62,929 bases of DNA from Sphaerochaeta sp. (GTDB lineage Bacteria; Spirochaetota; Spirochaetia; Sphaerochaetales; Sphaerochaetaceae), in NCBI GenBank assembly GCA_018399495.1, contig JAGYOG010000012.1, positions 1 to 62,929 of the forward strand, in the 5' to 3' direction. A model generated the notes under the pieces. That model saw only the letters and a list, made by a program, of their open reading frames with translations, ran no database searches and had not been told where the DNA came from. The number at the start of each line of letters is the position of its first letter. Positions within the stretch are counted from its first letter, which is position 1. The position numbers were made by a program, and so were the translations under genes. Shown here piece after piece: positions 29,717-38,951 of the stretch.

Positions 29717-30179
29717 AGTTCCTAAGGGGTAATATTGGTTACAAGTCTAAGAAACATGTCGAAAAAAGAAAAGAGGCAGACCTCGCAAAGGCCCGCTGTA
29801 AAGTGGAAGCCAAAAGAGTTCTAGTAGAAAATAATTAAAATTACGTATAATTAAAAGTTTGCAATTTGAAACAAATTGAAATTGGTCATGATTACCTCTT
29901 TGATTGATATCTGCATGCTATGTACGCAGATCCAAGGTTTATCATCACTTGTTTCTACTGGTAGGTTTCTCCATTGGGTGGCTGGGTCTTTACCGGTCAA
30001 CTGGTTGGGAAACCATCGCTTTGAACTCAGCCCCTTGGGGCGGCAGAGGATGCGAAGCTTCCTGTGTCCATGGCTTGCCCTGTGGGTAATACCATTCATG
30101 AATATTTTGTGCGCTGAAAGCGCTCAACTGTCCGATACTGAGGATATCACAAATCCAGTTCAAGGAAATCAATCCGAGC
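29717..30179. other. Intergenic stretch carrying a diverged hairpin element
   Basis: No intact gene is supported. Lys-rich coding-like sequence follows the transposase stop (to about 29835). From about 29950 to 30100 lies a stretch related to the 154-bp element at 15177-15330; the recognisable part is listed separately. Confidence 0.5.
30031..30099. repeat. Diverged copy of the 154-bp hairpin element
   Basis: CCCTTGGGGCGG at 30032-30043, GGCTTGCCCTG at 30072-30082 and a GGGTAATACC-type end, followed by ATTCAT, align in the same order and spacing with 15260-15330. The hairpins are kept in position although their sequence has changed, which suggests selection for structure or independent copies of one family. 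Confidence 0.6.
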
Positions 30180-30455
30180 CATTGAGGGTAACGAGAGGGG
30201 GAAGCGCTGAAGGTCCCCACACCAACAGGGAAGGAAGTGGCCGGTGAAGACGATCGAGAACATTCTCACCAATGAGAAGTATACCGGAACCCTTGTCTAT
30301 GGAGAAACAGAGTCCGCAGACTTTCCTTCCACCAAGCAGAGATTGGTTCGCGACCTGCCCGAGGTCCACCGGTTACAAAACCATCACCCTGCTATTATCC
30401 CTGAGCACCGCTTCAAGCGCGTGCAGAAACTGGAAGGCAAAACCTCCAACATTTA
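30180..30455 (+). pseudogene. Large serine recombinase fragment (recombinase domain)
   Basis: It reads 'KWPVKTIENILTNEKYTGTLVYGETESADFPS', then 'VRDLPEVHR', 'HHPAIIPEHRFKRVQKLEGKTSNI', which matches the Recombinase (PF07508-type) and zinc-ribbon-side region of large serine recombinases. No N-terminal resolvase domain with the catalytic Ser is present, so this is a fragment. A close relative lies at 50841-51480. Confidence 0.7.
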
Positions 30456-30717
30456 GGTTTCCAGAAAAGAATCAGGCAAGAAAATACCACACCCACAATT
30501 CATAAAACTATACGGTAAGCAGAGAGAGAAAACCATATGTATAATAATAGCAGGTCCCATAAATATTGTTCTATTGACTCAATAAAGTGACTAATCATCC
30601 ATTTTGAAGCAAACAACCTCTAGTACCTCTTTCTATGTATCTCGCATGAGCCTTCACACCTCCCGATTGAGGACTTTCTACCTGGAGGAATCAAGATTGT
30701 GTGAGAGAGGAGAATCT

Positions 30718-31102
30718 ATGAATAATTTGAACTCAGTACTATTGGAAGGAAACTCAGAGAGACCTGATGTGTAGAGCTAGGGGAAAACGTTTAGAAATGA
30801 CGAAGTTTTGCCATCGCCACAACCGGTTTTTTTTCGTAATGCCAAGGCAGAAGCAGTGGAAGAGGTAGATGTTCATCAACATTCAGGCTTAGCGCATTGG
30901 CAAAGAATTATGACCCACCTGCATAAAGGAGGGGCAGAGGAAGGAGACGCCAAGAGCGTTGGTCGGACAAGGAAGGAATTCAATCGAGAGCGGATCATTG
31001 TTGTTGCTGAACATGTCGAGTTCAAGAAGGACTCAAATGCTGCAGGCAAGACAGAGGAAGTACAAGGTGAGTTTGAGGATCTTGACCCAGATTGCATTTT
31101 GA
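30718..31102 (+). pseudogene. ssb: Single-stranded DNA-binding protein (accessory copy), frameshifted
   Basis: ATG at 30718 follows GAGAGGAG. The frames give 'MNNLNSVLLEGN', 'NRFFRNAKAEAVEEV', 'FINIQA', 'HLHKG', 'RERIIVVAEHVEFKK' and an acidic tail that would end 'EDLDEIDDIAF' if one indel is corrected, followed by TGA at 31100-31102. This is the OB-fold and C-terminal tip of bacterial SSB, about 130 aa. It sits in a mobile setting rather than beside rpsF/rpsR, so it is probably an accessory SSB. A partial second copy is at 32720-32973. Confidence 0.7.
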
Positions 31103-31365
31103 GTGTGTATCGTGCTCACGTTGGATCTAGAGCCTCTCCTGCATGAGACAGGAGGCAGTACCTTATTACAGTGGCAAGAGAGTATAATGATGTTCTCAAG
31201 TGCATACTGCAACGAATGCAGTCGAGGAGAAAGTGTCTCCAAAGCGCGCCGTCACCTCGAAAAGTGTAAACTATAGCGTAGCCATATCATTTTAAAAAAA
31301 TATACATAAGAATCGACTATAATCGAATTTTGCTCTGCTATATAAAAAATCGATTATAATTGAAT
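31103..31365. repeat. Direct repeat copy A between ssb and the ATPase gene
   Basis: This 263-bp leader has a GCCTC..GAGGC hairpin just after ssb, a conserved block (for example GAGGAGAAAGTGTCTCC near 31222) and an A/T-rich end with two near-copies of the palindrome TCGATTATAATCGA. The same order recurs at 32974-33213. The sequence between is not confidently coding. Confidence 0.65.
31313..31363. promoter_or_regulatory. Paired palindromic operator before the ATPase gene
   Basis: TCGACTATAATCGA (31315-31328) and TCGATTATAATTGA (31350-31363) are each one base from the perfect 14-bp palindrome TCGATTATAATCGA. They are 35 bp apart, and the second lies immediately before the ATG at 31366. The core also contains TATAAT, so the site may overlap the -10 box and act as an autoregulatory operator. 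A further copy lies at 33177-33190 and a half-copy at 34399-34408. Confidence 0.55.
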
Positions 31366-32587
31366 TATGGTAGAAAGACAGGTCCATCTAGAACATATCT
31401 CCATGTACAAGGATACTCCCCAGTTGGTCAAAATTATCACCGGTGCGAGGGAGGCGTTCGGGAAAATCGGGCCCGATGGATTTGTTCCATGAGTATCTGT
31501 AAAACCAGTAGCGTTGCCTCGTCTTCAATCATTCACGTCAACTTCGAGGAATTTGATTTTCGGGTCCAATCCGAACGCAGGATTGCATAAGATGGGTAAC
31601 CGAGCGGGTTTCCAATACCAGAAAGACATACATATTGCTCATAAAACCGATGGTTGAAGCAGGAAGATGCAGTGAACTCGTTATTATCCGAAACGCAGCA
31701 ATGATGTATATATAATCAGATCCAATGCGGAAGTTTCAGTTCGGGCAGCTTGCTACACGGTTACCGGGTCGATATGTTGAAATAAAAGATGATGCCGTTT
31801 TCCTTCATGAGTTCATGAATGTTTATGGCATGTCTTGCTAACTTGTGGAAGCCTCTACCCACGCGATGAAGAGAGGCTTGCCATGGGCCTTCTGACCTGC
31901 CTTCCAATGCAAAACATTGTGCATGAATATCTGGATGGGGTGGTGAATACCATCATCGTGAAGGACATCGCAACGTTTGCCCGGGATTCGGGACATCGAT
32001 ATGCTTCGCAAAGTGACGTTTTCTTGGCTTCGAATATAGGCCAGCAGCTTACGGCTTCGAAAATTGCCCATTACCCACCAGCATGGGCAGAAAGTCACCC
32101 TCGATACCAGACAACTATCTTGGTTTACTTGAGGAGGCTTTCATTTTCAAGGAATGTGGCAGGGCGGTACGATATCAAGGGAGAAGGAACTCATGAAACT
32201 AACCATAAGTTCTATATCGTCGATCTAGGGCTTCGCAATGCACTGTTGGTCCCATGCTTAAGGATTATGGTTCCTCCTTGGAAAATGTGGTGTATCTGGA
32301 ATTGATACGAAGAGGGTACGAGGTCTCGACAGGAAGTACCAAGATTTCGAGATAGATTTCATCACAGAAAGACAGGACGAAAAATGCTATATCCAAGTTT
32401 GTGCATCCATGTTGGAAGAGTCGATCAGGAGCGGGAGATACGCAGCTTGAATGCTGTGAATGACAACTATCCGAAGTACATCCTGTCGATGGATAGGCCG
32501 CCCTACAATGATTTCGAAGGAATCCGGCAAATCTACATTCCTTGATTTCTTGGGTCTGGGAAGAGCTGGGACAAGTGTCCCAAGTAG
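31366..32587 (+). pseudogene. AAA-type ATPase with DUF4143 domain, frameshifted
   Basis: From the ATG the frames give 'YKDTPQLVKIITGAREAFGK' (a worn P-loop; family GVRRCGKS), 'IIHVNFEEFDF', 'VYNTIIVKDIAT', 'FLASNIGQQLTASKIAHY', 'YDIKG', 'KFYIVDLGLRNALLG', 'SLENVVYLELIRRGYEVS', 'FEIDFITERQDEKCYIQV' and 'NDNYPKYILSMD'. This order is the ATPase plus DUF4143 (nuclease-like) protein common in anaerobes, often in repeated mobile copies; role unknown. The middle (31590-31830) is shortened as well as frameshifted. Confidence 0.72.
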
Positions 32588-32719
32588 ACTGTCCTAAGAA
32601 GTGAGCATCAAACCAAAACGTCATATCCATGTATGCAGCCAAAGGCAAGGGAAAGAACAATATTGAGATTGTAGAAGCAAAGAGTCCTCCTTTGATGGAT
32701 GGTTAATCTGCGCCAACGT

Positions 32720-32973
32720 ATGTTCTGTAATGCCTATCAACGTTCAGGCATGGGGAACGATGGCAAGAAACTGCATGATCTATCTACAGAAAGGAAGGAG
32801 GAGAGTGGTTAAGACTTCCAAGCAAGAGCGCTGGACTGGACAAGGATGGAGGAAATCGGGAGCGCATCCTCGTGGTAGCTGGAGCATGTCGAGTCCAAGA
32901 AAGAGCCAAATACAACTACTAAAGCAGATGAGCGTGAAGAACTTGATGAGATTGACCATAGATTGCATTCTGA
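32720..32973 (+). pseudogene. Second ssb copy, 5'-truncated
   Basis: The visible part reads 'VMPINVQAWGTMARNCMIYLQKG', 'VVKTSKQERWTGQG', 'RERILVVA' and an acidic tail 'EREELDEID' ending at TGA 32971-32973. It corresponds to the central and C-terminal thirds of SSB. The N-terminal part is missing or scrambled after the ATPase gene. It marks the start of the second copy of the ssb/leader/operator repeat. Confidence 0.6.
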
Positions 32974-33213
32974 GTGTAATGCACTTATGTTGATCTTAAG
33001 CCTCCTTGAAGAGACAGGGAGGCAGTACCTTGTTACAGTGGCAAGAGTATATTGATGTTCCCCAAGTGCAAACCGCAATGAATGCAGTCGAGGAGAAAGT
33101 GTCTCCAAAGCGCGCCGTCACTCGAAAAGTGTAAACTATAGCGCAGCCATCATTTTAAAAAAAATATACATAAGAATCGACTATAATCGAATTTTGCTCT
33201 TGCTATATAAAAA
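32974..33213. repeat. Direct repeat copy B, split by IS1595
   Basis: This is the same leader as at 31103-31365: GAGGC hairpin, GTCGAGGAGAAAGTGTCTCC, the shared 'AAGCGCGCCGTCA' block and TCGACTATAATCGA (33177-33190). The IS element at 33214-34390 was inserted inside TATAAAAAATCGATTATAA. The repeat resumes at 34391 with TATAAAAAATCGATTATAA but is not followed by an ATPase gene. Confidence 0.7.
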
Positions 33214-34390
33214 GGCCTTGTTTTCGAAGTGTATTGAATTGCTATCCCGCAGCAGGGAATGGTAGTGGTGGCTTATGGAATACCTCCAGATAGGTGGAGC
33301 ATCTCTCGATTGCTTGCATCTTGTCTAGTAACAATGTTTTCAGATCCAACGATTCAGCCTGGATTCTCAGCTCAAACCCAGTCCATGCAAGATAGTTGTC
33401 GAGGTATTTTGTTGAGACACCCCTGAAAGCAGCGAGCAATCCCTTCAGGCGGCTATGCAGGTTGTTGATTTTCTGCAGGTTGTACCGTCCCTGCACTTCA
33501 CATCCCTTTATGCCAGCCTTGAGCTGTACCACAGGCAGGCTGTCTAGATCACAGAATTCCTGTTTCTGCACGGCTCTTGTGGTCTGTTACCATCACCACA
33601 CTATCATCCAGCCGTGAGGACAAGGCGTAGGGTGATACGGGTTGCACCATCCCCTTGCCAGCCGCTTTTCCCATAGTTTTCCTGCTCGTCGATGGCGCAG
33701 GGAACGCAGATCTTCTGTTTGCTCAACCCCCTTGTATGTGCTTTCCTCTGTAATGACCCGTCACCTCGGCGGTGGGTTCAGGTATGCCGGGCTTCGGGCT
33801 CTTATTTTGCCTTATGGACCAAGTTGTTTTCAGCATTGCAATTGCCCTTGAAGTTGTCTGGATGTAGTCTCGTCTTCCCGCACCTGCCCGCAGAGCAACA
33901 ATTCATTCTTCCTGTTGGAGATGGCATCCATGATCTTGTGTCTCCAGAAGAATGCAGTGCTCAGTGATATGCCGCACTTGCGCGAAGCTTCCCTCAAGGG
34001 AAGTCTCAATGCAAATGCCTCCAGAGATTTCCTGCGGCCTCCTTGCTGTGTTTACTCTGTATCTCACCGACCCTGTGTCTGCCCGAAAGTGCGTCCGCAC
34101 CCTTGCAGACATACCGTTGCTTGCCCCCTGACGAAGTTGCCAGATGGACATGGCTGCTGAACAATGAGGGCAGTCGTTTTACCGGGAATACAGTTCCCCA
34201 TCAGGGGGATCCGATGAATGCTCAACCAACGCTAAGTGATCCGCTGGAAATCCTGTTCTGAAAGATTTCTGAGTATTTCCGCCAATGCTTCAAGACTTAT
34301 GGATTCTTGGATATTACTTAACATGTATTAAGTATACATCAAGTTTTCCTTCACTACAAGCGTTTACCCATACACTTCGAAAACAGAGCC
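33214..34390 (-). mobile_element. IS1595-family insertion sequence with 8-bp target duplication
   Basis: The element is 1,177 bp. Terminal inverted repeats are GGCCTTGTTTTCGAAGTGTA (33214-33233) and, on the opposite strand, GGCTCTGTTTTCGAAGTGTA (34390-34371). The 8-bp direct repeat TATAAAAA flanks it exactly (33206-33213 and 34391-34398), the duplication length known for IS1595. Complete ends show a recent insertion, yet the transposase frame is broken. Confidence 0.85.
33242..34324 (-). pseudogene. IS1595-type transposase, frameshifted
   Basis: ATG at 34324 gives 'MLSNIQESISLEALAEILRNLSEQDFQRIT'. Later frames give a zinc-ribbon region, 'QGSLRECAKCGISLSTAFFWRHKIMDAI' type sequence, and an intact C-terminal stretch 'GCYNLQKINNLHSRLKGLLAAFRGVSTKYLDNYLAWTGFEL', which is the conserved ISXO2-like end (with N and H in the 'NNLHSRLK' block). 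About 350 aa when repaired. Several indels break it, although the element's ends and target repeat look fresh. Confidence 0.75.
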
Positions 34391-34433
34391 TATAAAAAAT
34401 CGATTATAACCTGACTTTGACAGTGAAATACGT

Positions 34434-34466
34434 AAAAGCTTGCAACTTATTCAGAAGCAAGCTTTT
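34434..34466. terminator. Perfect 10-bp hairpin, candidate bidirectional terminator
   Basis: AAAAGCTTGC (34434-34443) and GCAAGCTTTT (34457-34466) are exact complements with a 13-base loop. The stem ends in A4/T4, so it could stop transcripts from either side. It lies between the IS1595 target and the IS1634-type element. Confidence 0.5.
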
Positions 34467-34479
34467 ATTACTTCACGAG

Positions 34480-36451
34480 AACAACAGAAAATATGGTTGA
34501 TAGATTCAGTCCTCGTAATTTTTTCTGGTCTGCCCGATGATCCTTCGATGTCCGACTGCTGCAGGAACTTCCTCGATAAGGTCTATGCCAAGGGTTCATA
34601 TAAGGTGTCAACGATCACGTCATAGTATGCGACCCTATGGATGCTGGCTCTGCCAGCTGACCGTGTTGAACCGGGAAAGCGATCGCTGTATCGACTTGGC
34701 CGAGTATTTCCAGCCGAGCTGCAGCTCCAGCAGCCGTTCCAAGACCAAGGAAATGAAACAGATAAGGAAGTGGGCCCGTATCCTGTCCTGCCTGCTGTGG
34801 AACACCGGCCTCAACGACAGCATCCCCGTCTGGTGACCTTGAACGTCTCCTCTATTTTCCAGCCTCCGTAGATGTCCGCTATCTCCCGAGGCCGGCACCA
34901 TGGTTCAACACCAAAACCCGTCCGAATCCCGATAGTATGTATACAATAGTTTGTCGGATTGATCTGCGACTAGTTTTCGACACCGACGACGTTGCTGGTG
35001 CAGATGAGGTAGTAGCCGTCGTACTTCTCGTCCTCCAGCCTGGAGGCGTCGAACCTCGTAGAGGCACCAGTCGGCCTGTACCAGCTCCCCGCCTTGACGG
35101 GGCTCTTCCTCGTACTTGCTCTGCCGTAGCTGGAGTCCTGGGGTCCTTCGACCGTTTGCCCTCGGACTGAAGCGCCTTCTCGATCACCGCCTGCCGCTCG
35201 TGCTTCGCCCCGTCGCTGTACTCTTGGCTCCAGATGAACACCTGCTGCTCGTTGTAGGTCCCGCTGTGCTTCTTGCCGTCGACGTCGCCGCAGGTGCTTG
35301 CTCCTCCAGATCGTCTCTCCTTGATCATGGATACCACGTTGCCGTTTCGTCCAGCTTATGCCCCATCCCCGCCCGAGAGTGCGAACCCCGGCCTGGGAGT
35401 CCGACTCGTATGGACTGGTTGATCACATACCCGTTCCTGTATCCCGGATCTTCATGATGTTGTAGTAGCGAGCATCCCCTTGTCCGCCACCACGATCTTC
35501 CCAGTTGTCGGCGAAGTCGATGATGTTGTTGTCCATGGCTCAGCAGCGTCTCGCAGTCGTTGGTGTTGCCCCTGAACAGCTCGTAGGTGATGGGAATGGA
35601 AAGCTCATCCATGAACAGGCCCATCTGGATGATGGGCCTGCCTGTGCCCCGTAGGGGCCCTTGGCCCTGAGCCTGTTTTCGTCATCTGCCTCGTCCCGCT
35701 CGAAGTAATAGTTGGTGACGTCGTAGAACACCACCGTGTCCCTTCCGAACTTCTCCTTCACCTTTGGCGTCCATGTGCCTCAGCAGGGCGGTGGTCCTCC
35801 ATTTCAGGAGGCAGTCCAGTTCGCAGACATCCTGCAGGCCGTACTTCGTGTCGCCGAAGAACCGCCTTGTGCTCCCATAAGGTTCTTCTTGGAGGCCGGC
35901 CACAGGCATCGCGAGAGTAGAGCAGGTGCTGGAAGATGACGTTGATGTTGAATTCGCAGTCCATAAGACCTGCGCCGGTTGTTGATTGAATTTGTCCAGC
36001 TCCATGGTAGATCCTCGAGTACGCAGCGAACCCAAGGTTTTTGCAGTCGTCCGACGCCTGCAGCAGGTCGCTCCTGCCCGACAGGCCGAGCCGGAGGCCG
36101 AGGTCGACCTGAGAGCTCATCAACTCACCGTATTCCTTACTTCTTCCCTGAGCCCGTTCAGCCTTGCAGCACGTAGGCCTGCGGATCCTCCTCTCCGCGG
36201 CTTCTCAGGTCGTTGGCGGAGAACTTCTCGACCATGACCTCGTTTGTGCTTATCTTCCGGATGCGGCTGACGGTGTTGATGTAATAGATCGTGTCGCCGC
36301 TCTTGAGCACGTTCCTTGGTCATCATGTAGGCCATGGGCTTTTTTCCGCCTTCAGTATATATGAAGCAGGGATGATTGTCAATGAAAAAGTACAAAAAAA
36401 TGACGCAATTTCTTATCTCTAAAAAATTACGCCCCACTGTCTTCTGTTGTT
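34480..36451 (-). mobile_element. IS1634-type element (ends tentative)
   Basis: The transposase gene is bracketed by AACAACAGAA (34480-34489) and TTCTGTTGTT (36442-36451), an exact 10-bp inverted repeat giving an element of about 1.97 kb, normal for IS1634. No matching target duplication was seen outside these ends, so the limits are tentative. Confidence 0.5.
34506..36335 (-). pseudogene. IS1634-type DDE transposase, frameshifted
   Basis: It starts MAYMMTK at 36335. Frames give 'YYINTVSRIRKISTNEVMVEKFSANDL', 'MGAQGGSSATRS' side frames, 'TVVFYDVTNYYFERDEADDENRLRAKGPYGAQ' (catalytic Asp block), 'MDELSIPITYELFRGNTNDCETL', 'IWSQEYSDGAKHERQAVIEKAL', and near the end 'RPVFHSRQDRIRAHFLICFISLVLERLLELQLGW'. 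The order and about 600-codon length fit IS1634. Many indels break it. GC is higher than in flanking DNA, which points to a foreign source. Confidence 0.75.
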
Positions 36452-36809
36452 TGCTGCGGAACCATGGAAAATACGATACTGAGAAGCTTCTCGAGTCAAT
36501 CGCTTAATCACACGTATTTGTAAAAACCTGTACTAGATATATCAAACAACTATCGCCATAAGGAACATTTTCTGATACAGTGTGTTGCATGATACTTCTG
36601 TAAAACCTTTTTCAGACAATCTGTCTTGATACTAAAGGCTATCAGAAAGTCAGATCTTCCAGACGGCAATTCGTGGGTTCACTCTGCATGCTGGGAACAA
36701 GAAGAAGAACACAATACAAAGAGAATCTGCTACCTAAAATGTTATTACACAGTTCTAGCTTTCTCTTTTTTGTCCCTTCGTCTTTACCAAAATACCAAGG
36801 AGATCAACC
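36452..36809. other. Intergenic region, 358 bp, upstream of the GH42 gene
   Basis: No gene was seen. It must carry the promoter of the two-gene glycosidase operon. AAGGAGATC sits 9 bases before the GH42 ATG as its ribosome site. This is also the boundary where frameshift-rich sequence gives way to clean open frames. Confidence 0.6.
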
Positions 36810-38951
36810 ATGAGTACAGACCTGTTACGCAAATCAATTCTTTTCGGCGGGGACTACAACCCCGACCAATGGCTCGACCGACCTGATATACTTTCACAGG
36901 ATATCAAGCTGATGAAGATGGCCGGCGTAACGGTAGTCTCTGTAGGAATCTTCTCATGGAGCACGTTGGAACCACAAGAGGGAGTCTTCTGCTTTGACTG
37001 GTTGGACGAGGTAATCGAACATCTTCATAAAGAGGGAATCTCAATTTTTCTATCGACACCCACTGGAGCACGCCCGGCATGGATGGCAACAAAGTATCCA
37101 CAAGTACTGAGAGTCAGAGCGGATGGCACACGAAATCTCTTCGGAGAGCGGCACAACCATTGCTACAGCTCTCCCATCTATAGGGAAAAGACAGCAATCA
37201 TCAACAAGAAGCTAGCACAGCGGTATGGTAATCATCCTGCAGTGAAATTATGGCACATCTCAAATGAGTATGGGGGGCAATGCCATTGCGAACTCTGCCA
37301 GCAAAACTTCAGAGAGTATCTGAAAAAACGTTACATAACGTTAGAAGCCCTTAACAAAGCATGGTGGAGCACCTTTTGGTCCCACACGATAACAAGCTGG
37401 GATCAGATACACTCACCTGTTTTGCATGGAGAAAACAGTGTGCATGGACTCTCTATTGACTGGATGAGATTTGTCACACACATGACCACCGACTTCATGG
37501 AACACGAGGTGGCAGCAGTCAGAGCAGGAAAAAGCACTCTACCGGTAACCACGAACATGATGACAAGTGCTGAAGATTCTGCTAGCGATCCCGGCCTTGA
37601 CTACTGGAAATTCAAAAACCTTATTGATATTGCATCCTGGGATTCGTATCCTGCCTGGCATCTTCCCGGACATTTGAACCTGCCTCGTACTATAGAGGCA
37701 GAGCAAACCCTGCCTGTCGATGATTATCGACGTGCAGTTGAGGAAGGCTTCCAACACGATCTTTTCCGCTCACTTTCCGATGGGCCCTTCCTCCTTATGG
37801 AGAGCACTCCGAGCAATGTGAACTGGCAACAAATCTCAAAAATCAAGAAACCGGGGATGATTCGACTTACTGCCTTAAGTGCAATCGCACACGGAGCCAA
37901 CTCAGTACAGTACTTTCAGTGGAGAAAAACCCGAGGAAGCTTTGAAAAGTTCCATGGAGCCTTCATCGGCCATGATGGGAAGACTGACAACCGTGTGTTC
38001 AAAGAATTGTCAGAACTGGGCTCTTTGTTGAAGCAGCTTTCAAAAGTGGCTGACAGTGATGTCAAAGCAGAGGCGGCAGTTGTATACAACTGGGAAAACC
38101 GATGGGCTATCGAGACAAGTAAAGATGCGGTGAACACCAATAAAAAGGCTTATCTGGAGACGGTGAAAAAACACCACTATGCATTGGTACAACAAGGTAT
38201 CCAGTGTGACATCATCTCAGGAGAGGAGTCTCTTAAACAGCTTTGCTCCTACCGATTGATTGTTGCTCCCATGCTCTACATGGCTACACTTGCAACCTCA
38301 AGCAACCTGGAGAAATATGTCGAATCGGGAGGGATCTTGGTTGCAACATACCGAACCGGATATGTAGATCAGAGCGATTTATGCTACGAATCGTTTCCTC
38401 CAGGGCCCCTGTCACAACTCTTCGGTCTTGAAGTTGAAGAGTGTGATGCACTCTATCACGAGGAACCAATCACCATCGTGATCCCCTTTGAGGCAAACAG
38501 AACCTCGAGAGCAAATAGCTACACGCAGGTATCCGATTATCAGGATGTGATCAGGGACAGCCACAAAGCAGAGGTGATTTCTCGATTCAATGGTGGACTT
38601 GCCCATGAGAAACCTGCAGTGCTGAAAAACACCTATGGCAAGGGTGAAGCATGGTATCTTGCAAGTCGTCTTCAGGCACAGACGCTTCAAGGTCTTTATA
38701 AGAACATCATACAAGAAGCAAAGATATATTCGGTGCACACAGATGTTGCCAACAAGAGTCCATCGATACTCGTCAAGGAAAGAACCGGCTCGGACGGAAG
38801 ATGCTTTTGCTTCTTTCTGAATTTTTCCGCAACCACCGCATCGATCCGATTTACAGATCCCCAAAGAGAAGACATCACCCTAGGGCCCTGGGGTTCGATG
38901 ATGGTTGAAAAAGATTACTCACCTTCTGAAGCCAAAGGAGTTGTAAAATGA
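36810..38951 (+). CDS. Beta-galactosidase, glycoside hydrolase family 42
   Basis: This 713-aa cytoplasmic enzyme (no signal peptide) hydrolyses terminal beta-galactosides with retention. Visible: 'GGDYNPDQW' at 13-21, acid/base Glu153 in 'WHISNEYGG', nucleophile Glu331 in 'LLMESTPSNVNW', and the GH42 zinc cluster Cys118, Cys158, Cys160, Cys163. The middle 'trimerisation' domain follows (about 400-610) and a short beta domain ends the protein. Length is typical. It overlaps the next gene by 4 bp. Other GH42 members act on arabinosides, so the exact sugar is not certain. Confidence 0.93.
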   Translation: MSTDLLRKSILFGGDYNPDQWLDRPDILSQDIKLMKMAGVTVVSVGIFSWSTLEPQEGVFCFDWLDEVIEHLHKEGISIFLSTPTGARPAWMATKYPQVLRVRADGTRNLFGERHNHCYSSPIYREKTAIINKKLAQRYGNHPAVKLWHISNEYGGQCHCELCQQNFREYLKKRYITLEALNKAWWSTFWSHTITSWDQIHSPVLHGENSVHGLSIDWMRFVTHMTTDFMEHEVAAVRAGKSTLPVTTNMMTSAEDSASDPGLDYWKFKNLIDIASWDSYPAWHLPGHLNLPRTIEAEQTLPVDDYRRAVEEGFQHDLFRSLSDGPFLLMESTPSNVNWQQISKIKKPGMIRLTALSAIAHGANSVQYFQWRKTRGSFEKFHGAFIGHDGKTDNRVFKELSELGSLLKQLSKVADSDVKAEAAVVYNWENRWAIETSKDAVNTNKKAYLETVKKHHYALVQQGIQCDIISGEESLKQLCSYRLIVAPMLYMATLATSSNLEKYVESGGILVATYRTGYVDQSDLCYESFPPGPLSQLFGLEVEECDALYHEEPITIVIPFEANRTSRANSYTQVSDYQDVIRDSHKAEVISRFNGGLAHEKPAVLKNTYGKGEAWYLASRLQAQTLQGLYKNIIQEAKIYSVHTDVANKSPSILVKERTGSDGRCFCFFLNFSATTASIRFTDPQREDITLGPWGSMMVEKDYSPSEAKGVVK

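Noticed and set aside
30808-31146. Independent 112-aa hypothetical gene
   Set aside because: Its frame crosses the frameshifted ssb remnant; the recognisable SSB pieces and acidic tip explain the sequence better.
31033-33108. Two similar minus-strand frames starting METLSPRLHSL
   Set aside because: They are the antisense of the duplicated ssb leader; similarity reflects the DNA repeat, not a protein.
34480-36451. Fully defined IS1634 boundaries
   Set aside because: The 10-bp inverted ends are suggestive, but no target duplication matches outside them, so exact limits are not claimed.
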